Origin: SSF53 sp036170535
GTDB lineage: Bacteria > Spirochaetota > Leptospiria > Leptospirales > Leptonemataceae
Assembly: GCA_036170535.1 (NCBI GenBank)
Contig: JAVHPJ010000243.1
Coordinates: forward strand, 1 to 64,000
DNA length: 64,000 nucleotides
Direction: 5' to 3'
Part shown: positions 34,603 to 43,821 of the stretch, piece after piece
How the letters are laid out: each line of letters opens with the position of its first letter
Position numbering within the stretch: position 1 is the first letter of the stretch
Made by a program: the position numbers and the translations under genes
The notes under the pieces: generated by a model
Databases searched by the model: none
Seen by the model: the letters and a program-made list of their open reading frames with translations, nothing else
Told to the model about the DNA's origin: nothing

Positions 34603-36357
34603 TTAATTCTCAGTACGATAAATCCAATATTCGAGGGTCAGACAGCGCAGACCGAACAAATACATGTCGTGGCGCGCTGTCAGCAGGATTTCCGGTTTCT
34701 GAGGCTGATTTCGCAGCGAGGCGCCCGCGGCCGGGTAGACGGCAATGGTCTCGTTGACCGGCAGGCGAAAATAGAACCAGCGCGTCGCCAGATAGACGCC
34801 TTCATCGCCGCGCTCGATCGGGTCTGGAAAACTCGTCAGCGCGAGCGAACCCGGACGATCGGCCGGCGCAGAAAGTCGCAGCACGCTGGTCATATTTGCG
34901 CCGGGCAGCGGAAAGGCGATATTCATAAAGGTTTTTCCGTCGCGCTCATGATCCGAATACGCAGCCGCGTAAACCGCGCGCCCCGTATCGCTGTAAGTGC
35001 GCACCCAGGCCCGCACGCGCGTGCGTCCGTCCAGTTCGTCGCGAAGCGGCAATATTCGACTCGTGATGCGATCCTCATGCGACTCCGCAGCGAGCGGAAA
35101 ATTCATCTGTTCAATGCGCGAGCTGAAGGCGAATTTGTAGATGCGCGCCGCGAGGCGAAAACCCGGTCGCCAGTCGGGGCGAATCAGAAGCTCATACTCC
35201 TCCGTGCGCTCGTAGAAACGCCGCAGTTCCGGCGCGAGCGTCGCACTTTGAAAATCCGGGCGATCATAGGCGGCCAGCGAGTCGACCAATCCGCGCGGTC
35301 GCCCGGCGCCGACGACAGCCGCGACCAGTCCCGTCCGTTCAAAAAAATCGCCGCCCACGCGCGCGCGCGCGCGAATTCGACTGAACGGGATCGGCGTTGT
35401 CGTTGCCAGCGGAATCGGCCGCAAAGCCAGCCAGGCCACAAGACCGGCGCCGGCGAATCCGAGCGCGTTCCACCAGCCGTGAAAGAGAATCATCTCGCGG
35501 ATCGGCAACGGCGTCCCGCGAAAGGCGCCCGCCGCATAGAGCGAGGCGTAGGCCATGGAGACGACCGAAGAGAGGCCGGACACAACCAATAACGCGCCGG
35601 CGAAATAGCGCCGGCTGCGAAACGCTCGCGGCGCGGCGCTCCGCAAGATCAAGCTGGAAAGAAGCAAGACGCCCAGCGCAAGCGCAGTCGCGGAAAGCCA
35701 CTCCATGAGCGGCGAGGCATAAATGCCCGCGGCAGTCAACGGAACGCCCGCCACAACCAGCAGCGCCGCGACCGAATAGGCGCGCGGATATTCGCGTTCG
35801 AGCCAACGACCCGCAAAACCCGCCAGCGCCGGCGCGGCCAGACCCGCAAAATGAAAGTGAACGCCGGTTAAGAGCACGATGTCGTCGGAAAAGCCCAACA
35901 AGGGATCTTCGAGGCGGGCCGCGATCATCCAGACGGCGCCCACCGGCCAGTATAACAACCCGGCGTCAATGGCGCTTTCGCTCAGCGGGGCCGCGCCGCG
36001 ATGCAACAAACGTTGCCAGCCGAATAAGGCGCCCAGAACGGCCGTGCAGAGCCACGGAACCGCAAGCGCTCCCGCGAGCGCGCCGGGTTTTATCAGGAAG
36101 GCCAGGGCGGCGGCCGGGGCGCCGGCAAGCGCGAGAAGGGCGGCATACCGATACAGGCGAGCCGCATTCGCAGGCGGGTCGGTAAGACCAATCAGGGCGA
36201 GCGTGAGCGGCGCGATCACCAGCACGCCGAACAGGAGAATGCGCTCGATGGCATTGGGACGCGGATCGTCGACCCACGCAAGCAAGCCGACCGACCAGGC
36301 CAGGGCGCCGGCCGCGGCAAGCAATAGGAACACCTGATCTGATCGAACGGCGCGCAT
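34603..36357 (-). CDS. YndJ-like membrane protein
   Basis: This 584-aa protein has an N-terminal half of about ten hydrophobic segments followed by a soluble C-terminal half (residues ~330-584). The membrane part contains FSDDIVLLTGVHFHFAGLAAP, and the HFHFAG block is the mark by which I place it in the YndJ family. The soluble half includes RIEQMNFPLAAESHEDRITS and looks like an uncharacterised beta-rich domain. Function unknown. The ATG at 36357 is chosen. A TTG at 36393 would add 12 residues. It lies 40 bp upstream of the HAD gene and 60 bp downstream of the GT9 gene on the minus strand. Confidence 0.65.
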   Translation of the reverse strand: MRAVRSDQVFLLLAAAGALAWSVGLLAWVDDPRPNAIERILLFGVLVIAPLTLALIGLTDPPANAARLYRYAALLALAGAPAAALAFLIKPGALAGALAVPWLCTAVLGALFGWQRLLHRGAAPLSESAIDAGLLYWPVGAVWMIAARLEDPLLGFSDDIVLLTGVHFHFAGLAAPALAGFAGRWLEREYPRAYSVAALLVVAGVPLTAAGIYASPLMEWLSATALALGVLLLSSLILRSAAPRAFRSRRYFAGALLVVSGLSSVVSMAYASLYAAGAFRGTPLPIREMILFHGWWNALGFAGAGLVAWLALRPIPLATTTPIPFSRIRARARVGGDFFERTGLVAAVVGAGRPRGLVDSLAAYDRPDFQSATLAPELRRFYERTEEYELLIRPDWRPGFRLAARIYKFAFSSRIEQMNFPLAAESHEDRITSRILPLRDELDGRTRVRAWVRTYSDTGRAVYAAAYSDHERDGKTFMNIAFPLPGANMTSVLRLSAPADRPGSLALTSFPDPIERGDEGVYLATRWFYFRLPVNETIAVYPAAGASLRNQPQKPEILLTARHDMYLFGLRCLTLEYWIYRTEN

Positions 36358-36417
36358 GGCCGCAACGGCCGCGCATTCGCTCTGCGCCGTCAATGCTTCC
36401 GCCCCTGATGCGTCGAA

Positions 36418-37398
36418 TTACTCCAGAGCCCGGAGACCGACGCGGGCGCGATCCAGGAAGCTTTGCTGGTCATGGAACTCGCGACAATCGATGGCGACGG
36501 CGCGCAGCCCGCAGGGACGCCAGACAACCGGATTGGACGCCCGGAAAAAAACCAGGGTGCGCGCACCCAGGGACGCCGCCAGATGCAGGGGCCCGGAGTC
36601 GGCGCCGACCGCCGCGAATGCGAGCGTCAACAGGCCGGCCAGATCGGCAAGGCTGAGGCGCGCCGTGCGACGCTCGAGTTCCGTTTCCGGCCAGTCGGGC
36701 GCAAGCTCCGCCGCCAGCGCGGCCAATGCAGCCTCGTCCGCCGGACCGGCGCTCACGCAGCACTCGCCCCCGTTCGCCGACCAATCCCGCAGGAGCGCGG
36801 CGGACACGGCAGCCGGCAGTTGTTTAGCGACGCCGCCGGCGCCCGCGTGCAGAACCAGAAGCGGCGCAGCGCGATTTAAATTGCGCTCGCTGAGCCAGGC
36901 GGCGGCCGCCGCAACAGCGCGCGGCGCGGCGCAAAGCAAACTGCGCTGAAAAAAATCCGGACCGGGCCGCGCTGTTTCCAAATCAGTCAGCGGGTCCGCG
37001 GCGGATGAAAATTCGCAAAAAACTTCCGCCGCCGATCGAGCGGAGTCCGCAGACGGCCGCGCGCGGGCGACATCAATCTGCGGCACGCCGGAGCGCACCA
37101 GATTCTCGCAAAACTCGGCGGCGCGGTTCATCCAGACAAAAGCGCGATCGGGCCGAAAGCCGAAAGAGTGCGAAAAATCCAGTTCCGGCGCGTCCGACGC
37201 AAAGTACGGCGCAAAGCGAAGATCCTCGGGCGAGACTACGGCGGCGGCCAAACCCGATGCGCGAAAGACCTCGTGCAGATCCGGGCGGATGGCAAGCGTG
37301 AGCGCGGCATCCGGAAAACGCCGACCGAGCCACGCAAGGGCCGGCGCAGTCAGCACCGTGTCGCCGATGGCGCCGGGCCGGTAACAGAAGAGGCGCAC
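36418..37398 (-). CDS. GT9 heptosyltransferase-like protein
   Basis: This 326-aa protein starts at a GTG (37398), directly followed by RLFCYRPGAIGDTVLTAPAL, the glycine-rich GDTxLxxP motif of ADP-heptose:LPS heptosyltransferases (WaaC/F, GT9). The C-terminal donor domain has LLVLHAGAGGVAKQLP and AFAAVGADSGPLHLAASLGARTLVFF, matching the D-S-G-P-x-H-x-A site. It probably adds a heptose or other sugar to the lipopolysaccharide core. The gene ends 60 bp before the YndJ-like gene. It starts 11 bp after the decarboxylase gene stops, so it is probably co-transcribed with it. Donor identity is not shown. Confidence 0.82.
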   Translation of the reverse strand: MRLFCYRPGAIGDTVLTAPALAWLGRRFPDAALTLAIRPDLHEVFRASGLAAAVVSPEDLRFAPYFASDAPELDFSHSFGFRPDRAFVWMNRAAEFCENLVRSGVPQIDVARARPSADSARSAAEVFCEFSSAADPLTDLETARPGPDFFQRSLLCAAPRAVAAAAAWLSERNLNRAAPLLVLHAGAGGVAKQLPAAVSAALLRDWSANGGECCVSAGPADEAALAALAAELAPDWPETELERRTARLSLADLAGLLTLAFAAVGADSGPLHLAASLGARTLVFFRASNPVVWRPCGLRAVAIDCREFHDQQSFLDRARVGLRALE

Positions 37399-37409
37399 GG
37401 GGCGCGCTC

Positions 37410-38342
37410 CTAGTTCAGACTGCGAAAGTACTCGATGGTTTTTTTAAGGCCGGCTTCCAGCGGCACGCGCGGTTCATAACCGATTTTTTCGCGGGCCACC
37501 GTCAGATCCGGACGGCGCCGAACCGGGTCGTCCTGGGGCAACGAATGAAACACGATTCGGGAACTGGACCCGGTCAGTCGTATCACTTCTTCGGCGAGTT
37601 GCAGCACCGTGAACTCGCCGTCGTTGCCCAGATTCATGGGACCCATGAATCCATCCTGACTCATAAAATCGAGAAAGCCGCGCACCAGATCGTCTACGTA
37701 ACAAAAAGAGCGAGTTTGGGAACCGTCGCCATAAACGGTTATGTCTTCGTTGTTCAGCGCCTGGACGATAAAGTTCGATACCACGCGACCGTCTTCGCGC
37801 ACCATGTTGGGACCATACGTATTGAATATGCGCACTATGCGCACATCGACGCCGTTGACGCGCGCATAGTCATGGCACAGCGTTTCCGCCGCGCGTTTGC
37901 CTTCGTCGTAGCAGGACCGGATGCCGGCGATGTTGACATTGCCCCAGTAGCTTTCAGACTGCGGATGCACCAGCGGATCGCCGTAAACTTCGCTTGTGCT
38001 GGCTTGCAGAAAGCGCGCTTCAAGGCGGCGCGCCAGGCCCAGCAGATTCATGGTCCCGACGACCGATGTCTTCATCGTCTTGATCGGATTGTACTGGTAG
38101 TGCACCGGACTGGCCGGGCACGCCAGGTTGTACACTTCGTCCGCTTCAACGTACAGCGGCTGCGTAATGTCGTGACGAATGACTTCGAAGTTGGGATTTT
38201 GCTGAAGATCGGCGATATTGCGGCGCCGACCCGTGAAGAAATTATCCACGCAGATCACATACCGGTCGCGCGCCAGCAATTCCCTGCATAAATGCGATCC
38301 GATAAATCCGGCGCCGCCGGCGACTACTACGGTTTTGGTCAT
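37410..38342 (-). CDS. UDP-glucuronate decarboxylase (UDP-xylose synthase)
   Basis: This 310-aa extended SDR should convert UDP-glucuronate to UDP-xylose. The NAD motif VAGGAGFIGSHLC is at residues ~7-19. CPASPVHYQYNPIKTMKTSV is highly characteristic of UXS enzymes, as are ASTSEVYGDP, SCYDEGKRAAETL (Tyr and Lys of the active site), IFNTYGPNM and FCYVDDLVRGF. Epimerases and other dehydratases do not share the CPASPVHY block. The next gene (M50-like protease) precedes it on the strand, overlapping by 4 bp (ATGA), and the GT9 gene follows. UDP-xylose may feed a surface glycan or be further modified. Confidence 0.92.
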   Translation of the reverse strand: MTKTVVVAGGAGFIGSHLCRELLARDRYVICVDNFFTGRRRNIADLQQNPNFEVIRHDITQPLYVEADEVYNLACPASPVHYQYNPIKTMKTSVVGTMNLLGLARRLEARFLQASTSEVYGDPLVHPQSESYWGNVNIAGIRSCYDEGKRAAETLCHDYARVNGVDVRIVRIFNTYGPNMVREDGRVVSNFIVQALNNEDITVYGDGSQTRSFCYVDDLVRGFLDFMSQDGFMGPMNLGNDGEFTVLQLAEEVIRLTGSSSRIVFHSLPQDDPVRRRPDLTVAREKIGYEPRVPLEAGLKKTIEYFRSLN

Positions 38343-39241
38343 AAGCTTAGCTCGGCGCCTTTTGTTTCGCCCGGCGGCGACTGCAGGGCGCCAGGCGCAG
38401 ACGCGTTCATCAGTTCAGGCGGAAGCGGTCGCCCGTCCAGTCCAAAACCGTTATCAATAAGCCAATTCTGCACCTCCGGCGTAAGTTCTCCCGGGAAGGC
38501 CGGATCAGGCGGCGGCGGCGAAACGCTGGCCGGCGCGGGCGCGGGCGGGCGCGAAAAAATCGCCGGCGCCAGCGTTAACGCGAGCGCCGCAAGACTGAGG
38601 ACGGTCCAGACTATGGAAATTAAGCCGGCCAGCGTCGTTACCGAGACGGAGTCGGCCAGCGGCCAATTCTGGGCCTGCATGTAGATGGCGAGAATGCCGG
38701 CGTCGGTGCGGGTAATTTCGCGGGTGAAGTCGAGCAAATCGTAAACGCAATACCACAAACAGAGTACGCCAAAAACGATCAGTGTGAGCCGCGCCGTCAG
38801 CGCGCCCGCGGCCGCCAGGACTGCAAAACCAAGCGACCAGCCAATGCCGGTAAAAAAAGCCGGCTCGCCGGGCGTGGTGAATAAGTAGCTCATGTAGAGC
38901 AGGATTGCGGCGAACGCAAAAAGGGTCAGGCGTTCGTAGCGCGCTGCAAGCCCGCGATTCAAGAGGAAGGCGCCGGTGACGGTCGTGCCAATGTAGCCGG
39001 CGCTCACCGTCAGGAGAAATCCGGGCGCGCTGTAGAGGCCGCGCACCAGGGTCTCGCCGCCTTCGTCAAAGCGGACGCTGATGCGGTCCAGCATGGCGCC
39101 GCTCAGTAAGGCGACTGCGCCGTGCCAGAATTCGTGCACCAGCACGATCAGGAGCTTCACCGGTTGCAGAAGCTCAAAGTTCCACAGCAGGGTCGCGGCC
39201 AGTCCTGTCCCCAACGCGATCCAGAGACGACCCAGTCCCAT
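38339..39241 (-). CDS. M50-like membrane metalloprotease
   Basis: This 300-aa protein has about six hydrophobic segments in its first ~240 residues and a proline-rich C-terminal tail. The zinc motif is in VHEFWHGAVALLSGA (HEFWH, about residues 36-40), inside a hydrophobic stretch near the N-terminus, as in M50B/site-2 protease relatives. A second conserved metal ligand (D-G/N-P-type motif) is not obvious, so the enzyme assignment is moderate. Its stop overlaps the decarboxylase start by 4 bp (ATGA), placing it in that operon. Upstream, after 38 bp, lies a STAS gene. Site-2 proteases often cut membrane anti-sigma factors, but no such substrate is encoded next to it. Confidence 0.68.
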   Translation of the reverse strand: MGLGRLWIALGTGLAATLLWNFELLQPVKLLIVLVHEFWHGAVALLSGAMLDRISVRFDEGGETLVRGLYSAPGFLLTVSAGYIGTTVTGAFLLNRGLAARYERLTLFAFAAILLYMSYLFTTPGEPAFFTGIGWSLGFAVLAAAGALTARLTLIVFGVLCLWYCVYDLLDFTREITRTDAGILAIYMQAQNWPLADSVSVTTLAGLISIVWTVLSLAALALTLAPAIFSRPPAPAPASVSPPPPDPAFPGELTPEVQNWLIDNGFGLDGRPLPPELMNASAPGALQSPPGETKGAELSL

Positions 39242-39279
39242 GTACTGAGTATCGGCCGAAAAGGCGCCGGTCCGCGTAC

Positions 39280-39609
39280 TCAGAGCGCCTTGAATTCAGC
39301 CTGGGAAATCGATTCGAAGATTTGATTGAGACCCGAGACGCGAAAAACGCGCGCAACGGCTTCCTGAACATCCATCAGGAAGACGCGCTGAAAACCCTTG
39401 GCCCCTTCCATCTTGATCTTGATTAGGTCGCCAATGCCGGAGGAATCGATGTAGCTCAGCTCGCTCACATCGACCGCCAGATACGCGCCCTCGGTTTCGA
39501 GAATCTGCTGGAAGCAGTCCTGAAAACGCGCCTTGTCTTCCATTGTAAAGCGACCGGAGATTTTGAGCACCGACCTGGAGTCGCGATTACTGACGGAAAA
39601 CTCGGCCAT
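39280..39609 (-). CDS. STAS-domain anti-sigma factor antagonist (second copy)
   Basis: This 109-aa SpoIIAA/RsbV-like protein has the regulatory serine block LSYIDSSGIGDLIKIK at about residues 51-66 and the opening strand SRSVLKISGRFTMED. It differs from the STAS gene at 22,975 and is not next to an RsbW or RsbU gene, so it probably pairs with a kinase elsewhere. The RsbW-like protein at 47,020 is one candidate. It follows prmA on the minus strand after 33 bp and is followed by the M50-like protease gene after 38 bp. Confidence 0.88.
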   Translation of the reverse strand: MAEFSVSNRDSRSVLKISGRFTMEDKARFQDCFQQILETEGAYLAVDVSELSYIDSSGIGDLIKIKMEGAKGFQRVFLMDVQEAVARVFRVSGLNQIFESISQAEFKAL

Positions 39610-39642
39610 GACAGTCGGATTGCAATCCCCGAAGCGACCCTG

Positions 39643-40602
39643 TCAAGATTTATGCAAGTCGCTGCGCCGCTCGAATTCAATCAAAACCCAGCCGTCCTGG
39701 GCGTGCAAATCCGTCCGCCGCCAGACGTCGGCGAAGGCGGCGGCGGTTTCTTCGGCCTGCTCTTCGAGTATGCCGGAGAGCGCGAGGCGCGCGGCAGGAA
39801 TGGCGCTGATTCTGTCCCGGGCCGCCAGCAGGGTCTTCGCGGTAATGTTCGCCAGCATCAGGTCCGCCGGAAACTGCGCCAGCTCGGGCAACTCAAAACC
39901 GCCGGACAAAAGTCGCAGGCGTTCCTCGGGAGCGCGCCGATCGGCCGGTCGGGCGCGGCGAACGCCGTCCTGATTCGCTTCCAGGTTATAACGCACCGCC
40001 GCCAGGGAGTTGTTGTCCACGTCAAAGGCCAGGACCTCCGCGGCGCCGAGCAACAGGGCCGCCAGCGAGAGTATGCCGCTGCCCGCGCCCGCATCGATGA
40101 TGCAGAGATCGCGCGGGTCGAGGCGATCATAGAGCTGCACGCACAGCGCGGTCGTGGGATGTTTGCCGGTTCCAAATGCGAGACCCGGATCCAGAAAGAG
40201 CGGCGTGCGCGGGTTGGAACCGTCATTTGCAGAGCTGTCGCGTTCCCATGACGGCACGATGCGCACTCGATCGGAGAGATCAAAACTCACATAGTGCTGC
40301 TTATACGCCTGGAGATAGTCCTCGCGGCGAATCGTCTTCTCGACAACGTGCGCATCGGCCAGGGCCAGCGCAGCAAGCAGCACCTCGACGCGCACGGCCG
40401 CCAGCTCTTCGTGAATCGGAAAATACAGCGTGAACTGCGTGCGATCGTCTCCAGGCCGGGTCTCGTCGTACAGCGTTTCGAAATAGCCGCTGAGGTCAGG
40501 CAAGGCCTGACCCTCGTCCAGCGCGATGGCCAGCGCCAGGGAATCCGCTTTGGGCAGGTCGACGCGAATTTCGCGAAAAATCGCGTCGTTGGAGGCGCTC
40601 AT
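39643..40602 (-). CDS. prmA: Ribosomal protein L11 methyltransferase
   Basis: It methylates lysines and the N-terminus of ribosomal protein L11 with S-adenosylmethionine. The protein has 319 aa. DPGLAFGTGKHPTTALCVQLY is the PrmA signature just before the SAM domain. The SAM motifs follow: IIDAGAGSGILSLAALLLGA, VLAFDVDNNSL and DLMLANITAKTLL, where the N-I-T-A block replaces the usual NPPY motif as in PrmA. The N-terminal domain (about 1-110) fits the substrate-recognition part. It overlaps the stop of the upstream unknown gene by 4 bp (ATGA), and the STAS gene follows. Confidence 0.93.
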   Translation of the reverse strand: MSASNDAIFREIRVDLPKADSLALAIALDEGQALPDLSGYFETLYDETRPGDDRTQFTLYFPIHEELAAVRVEVLLAALALADAHVVEKTIRREDYLQAYKQHYVSFDLSDRVRIVPSWERDSSANDGSNPRTPLFLDPGLAFGTGKHPTTALCVQLYDRLDPRDLCIIDAGAGSGILSLAALLLGAAEVLAFDVDNNSLAAVRYNLEANQDGVRRARPADRRAPEERLRLLSGGFELPELAQFPADLMLANITAKTLLAARDRISAIPAARLALSGILEEQAEETAAAFADVWRRTDLHAQDGWVLIEFERRSDLHKS

Positions 40603-42380
40603 TCAGGCTGCACAAACGCGTTCTGGAAGTCTTCTTCGCTCATTTCGAGCACGCCGCCGAAAAGATCGCCGTTTGCCAGGCGATCTGAAAGCGCGATCGT
40701 GAAGCAGTACGCCTGCATGATGCAATCCTTCACCGGCTTTCCATTCAAGCGTTTGCGGCGATCACGTTCGATTTCAAATTTTATGGGGTCGTCGCGGTTG
40801 GCGATGATCTGTTTGGCGCCGCGCATGTCGGCAATGAGCGCTTTGAGCAGCTCGCTCACCTTGTCCACATGATCCTTCATGGATACGCGCACTTCACGAC
40901 CGGAAACGCCACGCCGACTTTCCAGAAGCGAAACTTTTTTCGCATGTTCGACGTAGTTTTGAGGCGCGGCCTGTTCGCCGACGACTTTACGGTATTCCGT
41001 CGCCTCGTGCAGATACTTGCGGTAGTGCTCCTCGGTAATGCGCGATTCTTCGTAAACGTCGCGCATTTTCTGGCGATAGTCGATCTTGACGCCGCCCTGG
41101 TAGCTCGCATTGATTTTGATTTGCGGGGTGGTCAGGATGAACGAATATTCTTCTTCGAACTCGCGAAAAAACAGGTATGCGATCAGGACCTTGTCGCGAT
41201 CGTCCAGTTCCTTCCATTCGCCCTTGGGATCCAGCTTTGCACGCAGGGCGCTCAGCGTCAGAATGCGCATGAGACGGTAGCCGTAGAGCAGCTCCTTGTT
41301 TTCCTGCGTTTCCTTAACTTCGTTCTGAGCGGCTTCTTCTTGTTTCTCCTGATCCTGTTGGGCGCTTTCTTCGGCTTTTTTTTCTTCCTGTTTGGTCGCG
41401 AGGCGATTGGACAGGGGTTCGCCCGCTTTACGATTACCCACTCGCTGACCCGGATCAAATCCGATCATTTCTTCGAACAGGCGCGAACCGGGCTCGCAGC
41501 GCTTCATCTCGGCGCGCTGGGCCAGCAGGGCCAGGTCGGGATAAATGTCGTTCATCAGCTTGAGCCATTCGCTGCGAATGCGCTTCTTCTTGAGCGAGTA
41601 GAGACTGCTCTGCTTGCGCTCTTCGCGTTCCTGGATATCAATCGCGATTTCCGCTGCGTTAAGGTAGGTTTCTTGAAATGGCTTCAGGTAGTAGAGCCGG
41701 CGCAGCAGCGAAAACATCGGCGCGCGCATACTGTCGATCGAGACGGAGTTTTCGGCGGAGGGCGAGTAGCCGGCGACCAGCTCGGACAGCTCATTGCGAT
41801 CATACAAATCGGCGGCGCGTTGCAGGAGTTCCGCCAGCAGAGGATTTTTCTGGTCGAGTTCCTTAACGATCGTAACGGCGGTCTTGCGATTGCTCAAAAA
41901 CAGGTCGTTTCCGAGAATCTGGCATTCCATGATGGCGCGTTTTGCATCGAGGTTCAAACGCGAAAGGAAGCGCGGCATGACCATGTCGGCGCCGTAGGGC
42001 GCGAGTCCGCGCATCTTGCAGCGAATCTTGAGACCCAGCCGTGCAAAGAAGCTGGTGGCGGCCTTCTCTTCCTGTTCGCGCAGGCGGCGAATCTGCGCGG
42101 CGCGCTCGCCTTCTTCGAGCATTCGTTCGCGCGCAAGTTGGGAGGGCAGCCGCACATCGACGCCGCCGCGTCCGCCGCCGGCCCCTGCGCCGCCGCCCCG
42201 GCCCGAGCCGGAACCGGAAGCTCCGCCCGCAGCGGCTTCCCGCTGTTTCTGGAGCGCACGCTCGCTGAGCACTTCCCCGCCGGCGCCGGCGAGCTTTTGC
42301 ATCAGTTCCTTGCGGTCTTTCGAACCCAGCTGCTCGGCGCCAATGGCCTTGCGGGTTCGGTCAAATTCCATTTCGTCCAT
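40599..42380 (-). CDS. Unknown 593-aa cytoplasmic protein with two low-complexity segments
   Basis: I do not recognise this protein. It has no signal or transmembrane segment. Features in order: a basic N-terminal region (about 1-60), a Gly/Ser/Ala/Arg tract (ASGSGSGRGGGAGAGGGRGG), a charged helical core beginning near SFFARLGLKIRCKMRGL, long mixed helices through residue ~330, a Gln/Glu/Lys-rich spacer (KQEEKKAEESAQQDQEKQEE), and a second folded region from ~380 with EEYSFILTTPQIKINASYQ and an acidic C-terminus. It is translationally coupled to prmA (ATGA overlap). I recall similar long hypothetical proteins beside prmA in leptospires but cannot confirm it. The ATG at 42380 is chosen. ATG at 42371 is an alternative. 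Confidence 0.6.
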   Translation of the reverse strand: MDEMEFDRTRKAIGAEQLGSKDRKELMQKLAGAGGEVLSERALQKQREAAAGGASGSGSGRGGGAGAGGGRGGVDVRLPSQLARERMLEEGERAAQIRRLREQEEKAATSFFARLGLKIRCKMRGLAPYGADMVMPRFLSRLNLDAKRAIMECQILGNDLFLSNRKTAVTIVKELDQKNPLLAELLQRAADLYDRNELSELVAGYSPSAENSVSIDSMRAPMFSLLRRLYYLKPFQETYLNAAEIAIDIQEREERKQSSLYSLKKKRIRSEWLKLMNDIYPDLALLAQRAEMKRCEPGSRLFEEMIGFDPGQRVGNRKAGEPLSNRLATKQEEKKAEESAQQDQEKQEEAAQNEVKETQENKELLYGYRLMRILTLSALRAKLDPKGEWKELDDRDKVLIAYLFFREFEEEYSFILTTPQIKINASYQGGVKIDYRQKMRDVYEESRITEEHYRKYLHEATEYRKVVGEQAAPQNYVEHAKKVSLLESRRGVSGREVRVSMKDHVDKVSELLKALIADMRGAKQIIANRDDPIKFEIERDRRKRLNGKPVKDCIMQAYCFTIALSDRLANGDLFGGVLEMSEEDFQNAFVQPE

Positions 42381-42564
42381 AAAAGTTGCGGAACCCCGCT
42401 GAAACGATTCCCCGCTGGCACAATTTAACAGAACGCTTGCAGCTTGAAGCAAGTTTTTTGCATATCCGACGCTGCCGGTCGGTCCCCGGACCGGCGTCCG
42501 CTTGCAGGCGGGAATCGCTTGCCAATCCGTCGCGGCCCGGGCGCCTTACAAAAGCGAGTCGCCT

Positions 42565-42987
42565 GTGAAACTAACCCGTACTGCCGCCCGGGTCCAGGGC
42601 GGGCGCGAGCTCATTTTTGAGGAGTTTCAGCGCCCGGAATTCATTCGCCGCGCCCTGATCGTCGAACTCGATGCCAGGAGTGCGGTGATTGGCCTGTACT
42701 TCAATTCAACGCCCCTGGGCACGGTCGCCTGGACGCCCGAGTCAGGCTTTATCAACTGCCGCAGCTGGGAAAGCGAGGACGCCGCCATGACTGGTTCCTT
42801 TCTCCAACGCATGTTTCCGGCAGTGTTGCATAACGGCGCGGAGCGCCCCGAATTCGCCGCCCGCATTGTGACCGATGTGCTCGCCGGCGACGCGCGGGCG
42901 CCGTTGCGGGTTGCCATCGACGAATGCCTCGCGCGAGGCGCCACTGAGTTTTTTAAGACTGCCAACGCGCGAGACTTGACCCGATGA
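42565..42987 (+). CDS. Unknown small protein, coupled to Nit1-type amidase
   Basis: This ~140-aa protein is not recognised. It is soluble, with no signal or transmembrane segment, and has mixed strands and helices: REGLIFEEFQRP-type N-terminus (actual: GGRELIFEEFQRPEFIRRAL), then LIVELDARSAVIGLYF and GTVAWTPESGFINCRSWE. The stop overlaps the ATG of the amidase gene by 4 bp (ATGA), so the two are co-expressed. The GTG at 42565 is the nearest plausible start. The frame remains open to 42502. The 184-bp gap before it contains two small hairpins (42436-42453, followed by six T, and 42474-42495) with no obvious purpose. Confidence 0.5.
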   Translation: MKLTRTAARVQGGRELIFEEFQRPEFIRRALIVELDARSAVIGLYFNSTPLGTVAWTPESGFINCRSWESEDAAMTGSFLQRMFPAVLHNGAERPEFAARIVTDVLAGDARAPLRVAIDECLARGATEFFKTANARDLTR

Positions 42988-43811
42988 GCGCGCTCGGTCT
43001 CCCGGCGGGGCCCTTTACGGCGGCGGCGATTCAAATGAGTTCCGTGCCGAACATCGAGCGCAACTTGAGTTCGGCAAAAGGCCTGGTCGAGACGGCCGCC
43101 CGCGCCGGCGCCAGTTTCATCTGCCTGCCGGAGGCTTTTGTTTACATGGGCCCGGAGACCGAGCTGGCCGCGGAAAAAGAGCGGGTCGCCCAGGCCGGCC
43201 CGGAGTTTCTGCGCGAAACTGCGGCGCGACTCGGCGTGACGCTTTGCGGCGGCGTTTACGAGCCCGCGCCGGACGGCCGGCTGTACAATTCCTGTCTGGC
43301 TTTTGGCCCGGACGGCGTTGAACTGGGACGGTACCGGAAAGTTCACCTGTTCGACGTGGCCATTCCCGACGGACTTCAGTATCGCGAATCGCAGAACGTG
43401 GCGCCCGGCGACTCGGTCGCGACCTTTGAAACTCCGCAGATCGGCCGAATCGGCATGTCCGTCTGTTACGATCTGCGATTTCCCGAGTTGTACCGCCAAC
43501 TGGCAGCCGCGGGCGCCGGCGTTTTATTGGTTCCATCCGCGTTTACGGAATTCACTGGCCGCGCGCACTGGCGACTCTTGCTGCAGGCCCGCGCCGTCGA
43601 AAACACGTGTTACGTGATCGCGGCGGCGCAAACCGGCAATCACTACGGCCAGCGGCGTTCGTACGGGCATGCGCTCATCGTCGATCCCTGGGGAGAGATT
43701 CTTGGGGACGCGGGCGCCGCGCCTGGTTTTGCGCTGGCGACCATTGATCCGGAGCGATTGCTGCAAATTCGTCGCGAAATGCCCTCGCTTGCGAATCGCC
43801 GGCTGATCTGA
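42984..43811 (+). CDS. Nitrilase-superfamily amidase, Nit1-like (deaminated glutathione amidase type)
   Basis: This 275-aa carbon-nitrogen hydrolase has the Glu-Lys-Cys triad: Glu in FICLPEAFVYMG, Lys in GRYRKVHLFDV and the nucleophile Cys in MSVCYDLRFPELYR. The RKVHLFDV and VCYDLRFPE blocks are those of the Nit1/Nit2 branch, which removes the amide from deaminated glutathione or omega-amides formed by side reactions of transaminases. LLLQARAVENTCYVIAAAQTG follows in the normal place. It begins in a 4-bp overlap with the unknown small gene, and a glutathione S-transferase gene is convergent 10 bp after its stop, a suggestive glutathione-related neighbour. Substrate is inferred. Confidence 0.88.
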   Translation: MSALGLPAGPFTAAAIQMSSVPNIERNLSSAKGLVETAARAGASFICLPEAFVYMGPETELAAEKERVAQAGPEFLRETAARLGVTLCGGVYEPAPDGRLYNSCLAFGPDGVELGRYRKVHLFDVAIPDGLQYRESQNVAPGDSVATFETPQIGRIGMSVCYDLRFPELYRQLAAAGAGVLLVPSAFTEFTGRAHWRLLLQARAVENTCYVIAAAQTGNHYGQRRSYGHALIVDPWGEILGDAGAAPGFALATIDPERLLQIRREMPSLANRRLI

Positions 43812-43821
43812 AAACTTCGGG

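Noticed and set aside
40869..42428. 519-codon plus-strand open frame antisense to the 593-aa unknown gene
   Set aside because: The minus-strand gene has an ATGA overlap with prmA and plausible helical composition. The antisense frame is full of phenylalanine-leucine runs typical of a shadow frame.
42436..42459. CTTGC...GCAAG hairpin followed by six T, resembling an intrinsic terminator on the plus strand
   Set aside because: It lies between divergent genes, so no plus-strand transcript would need terminating. The stem is only 5 bp.
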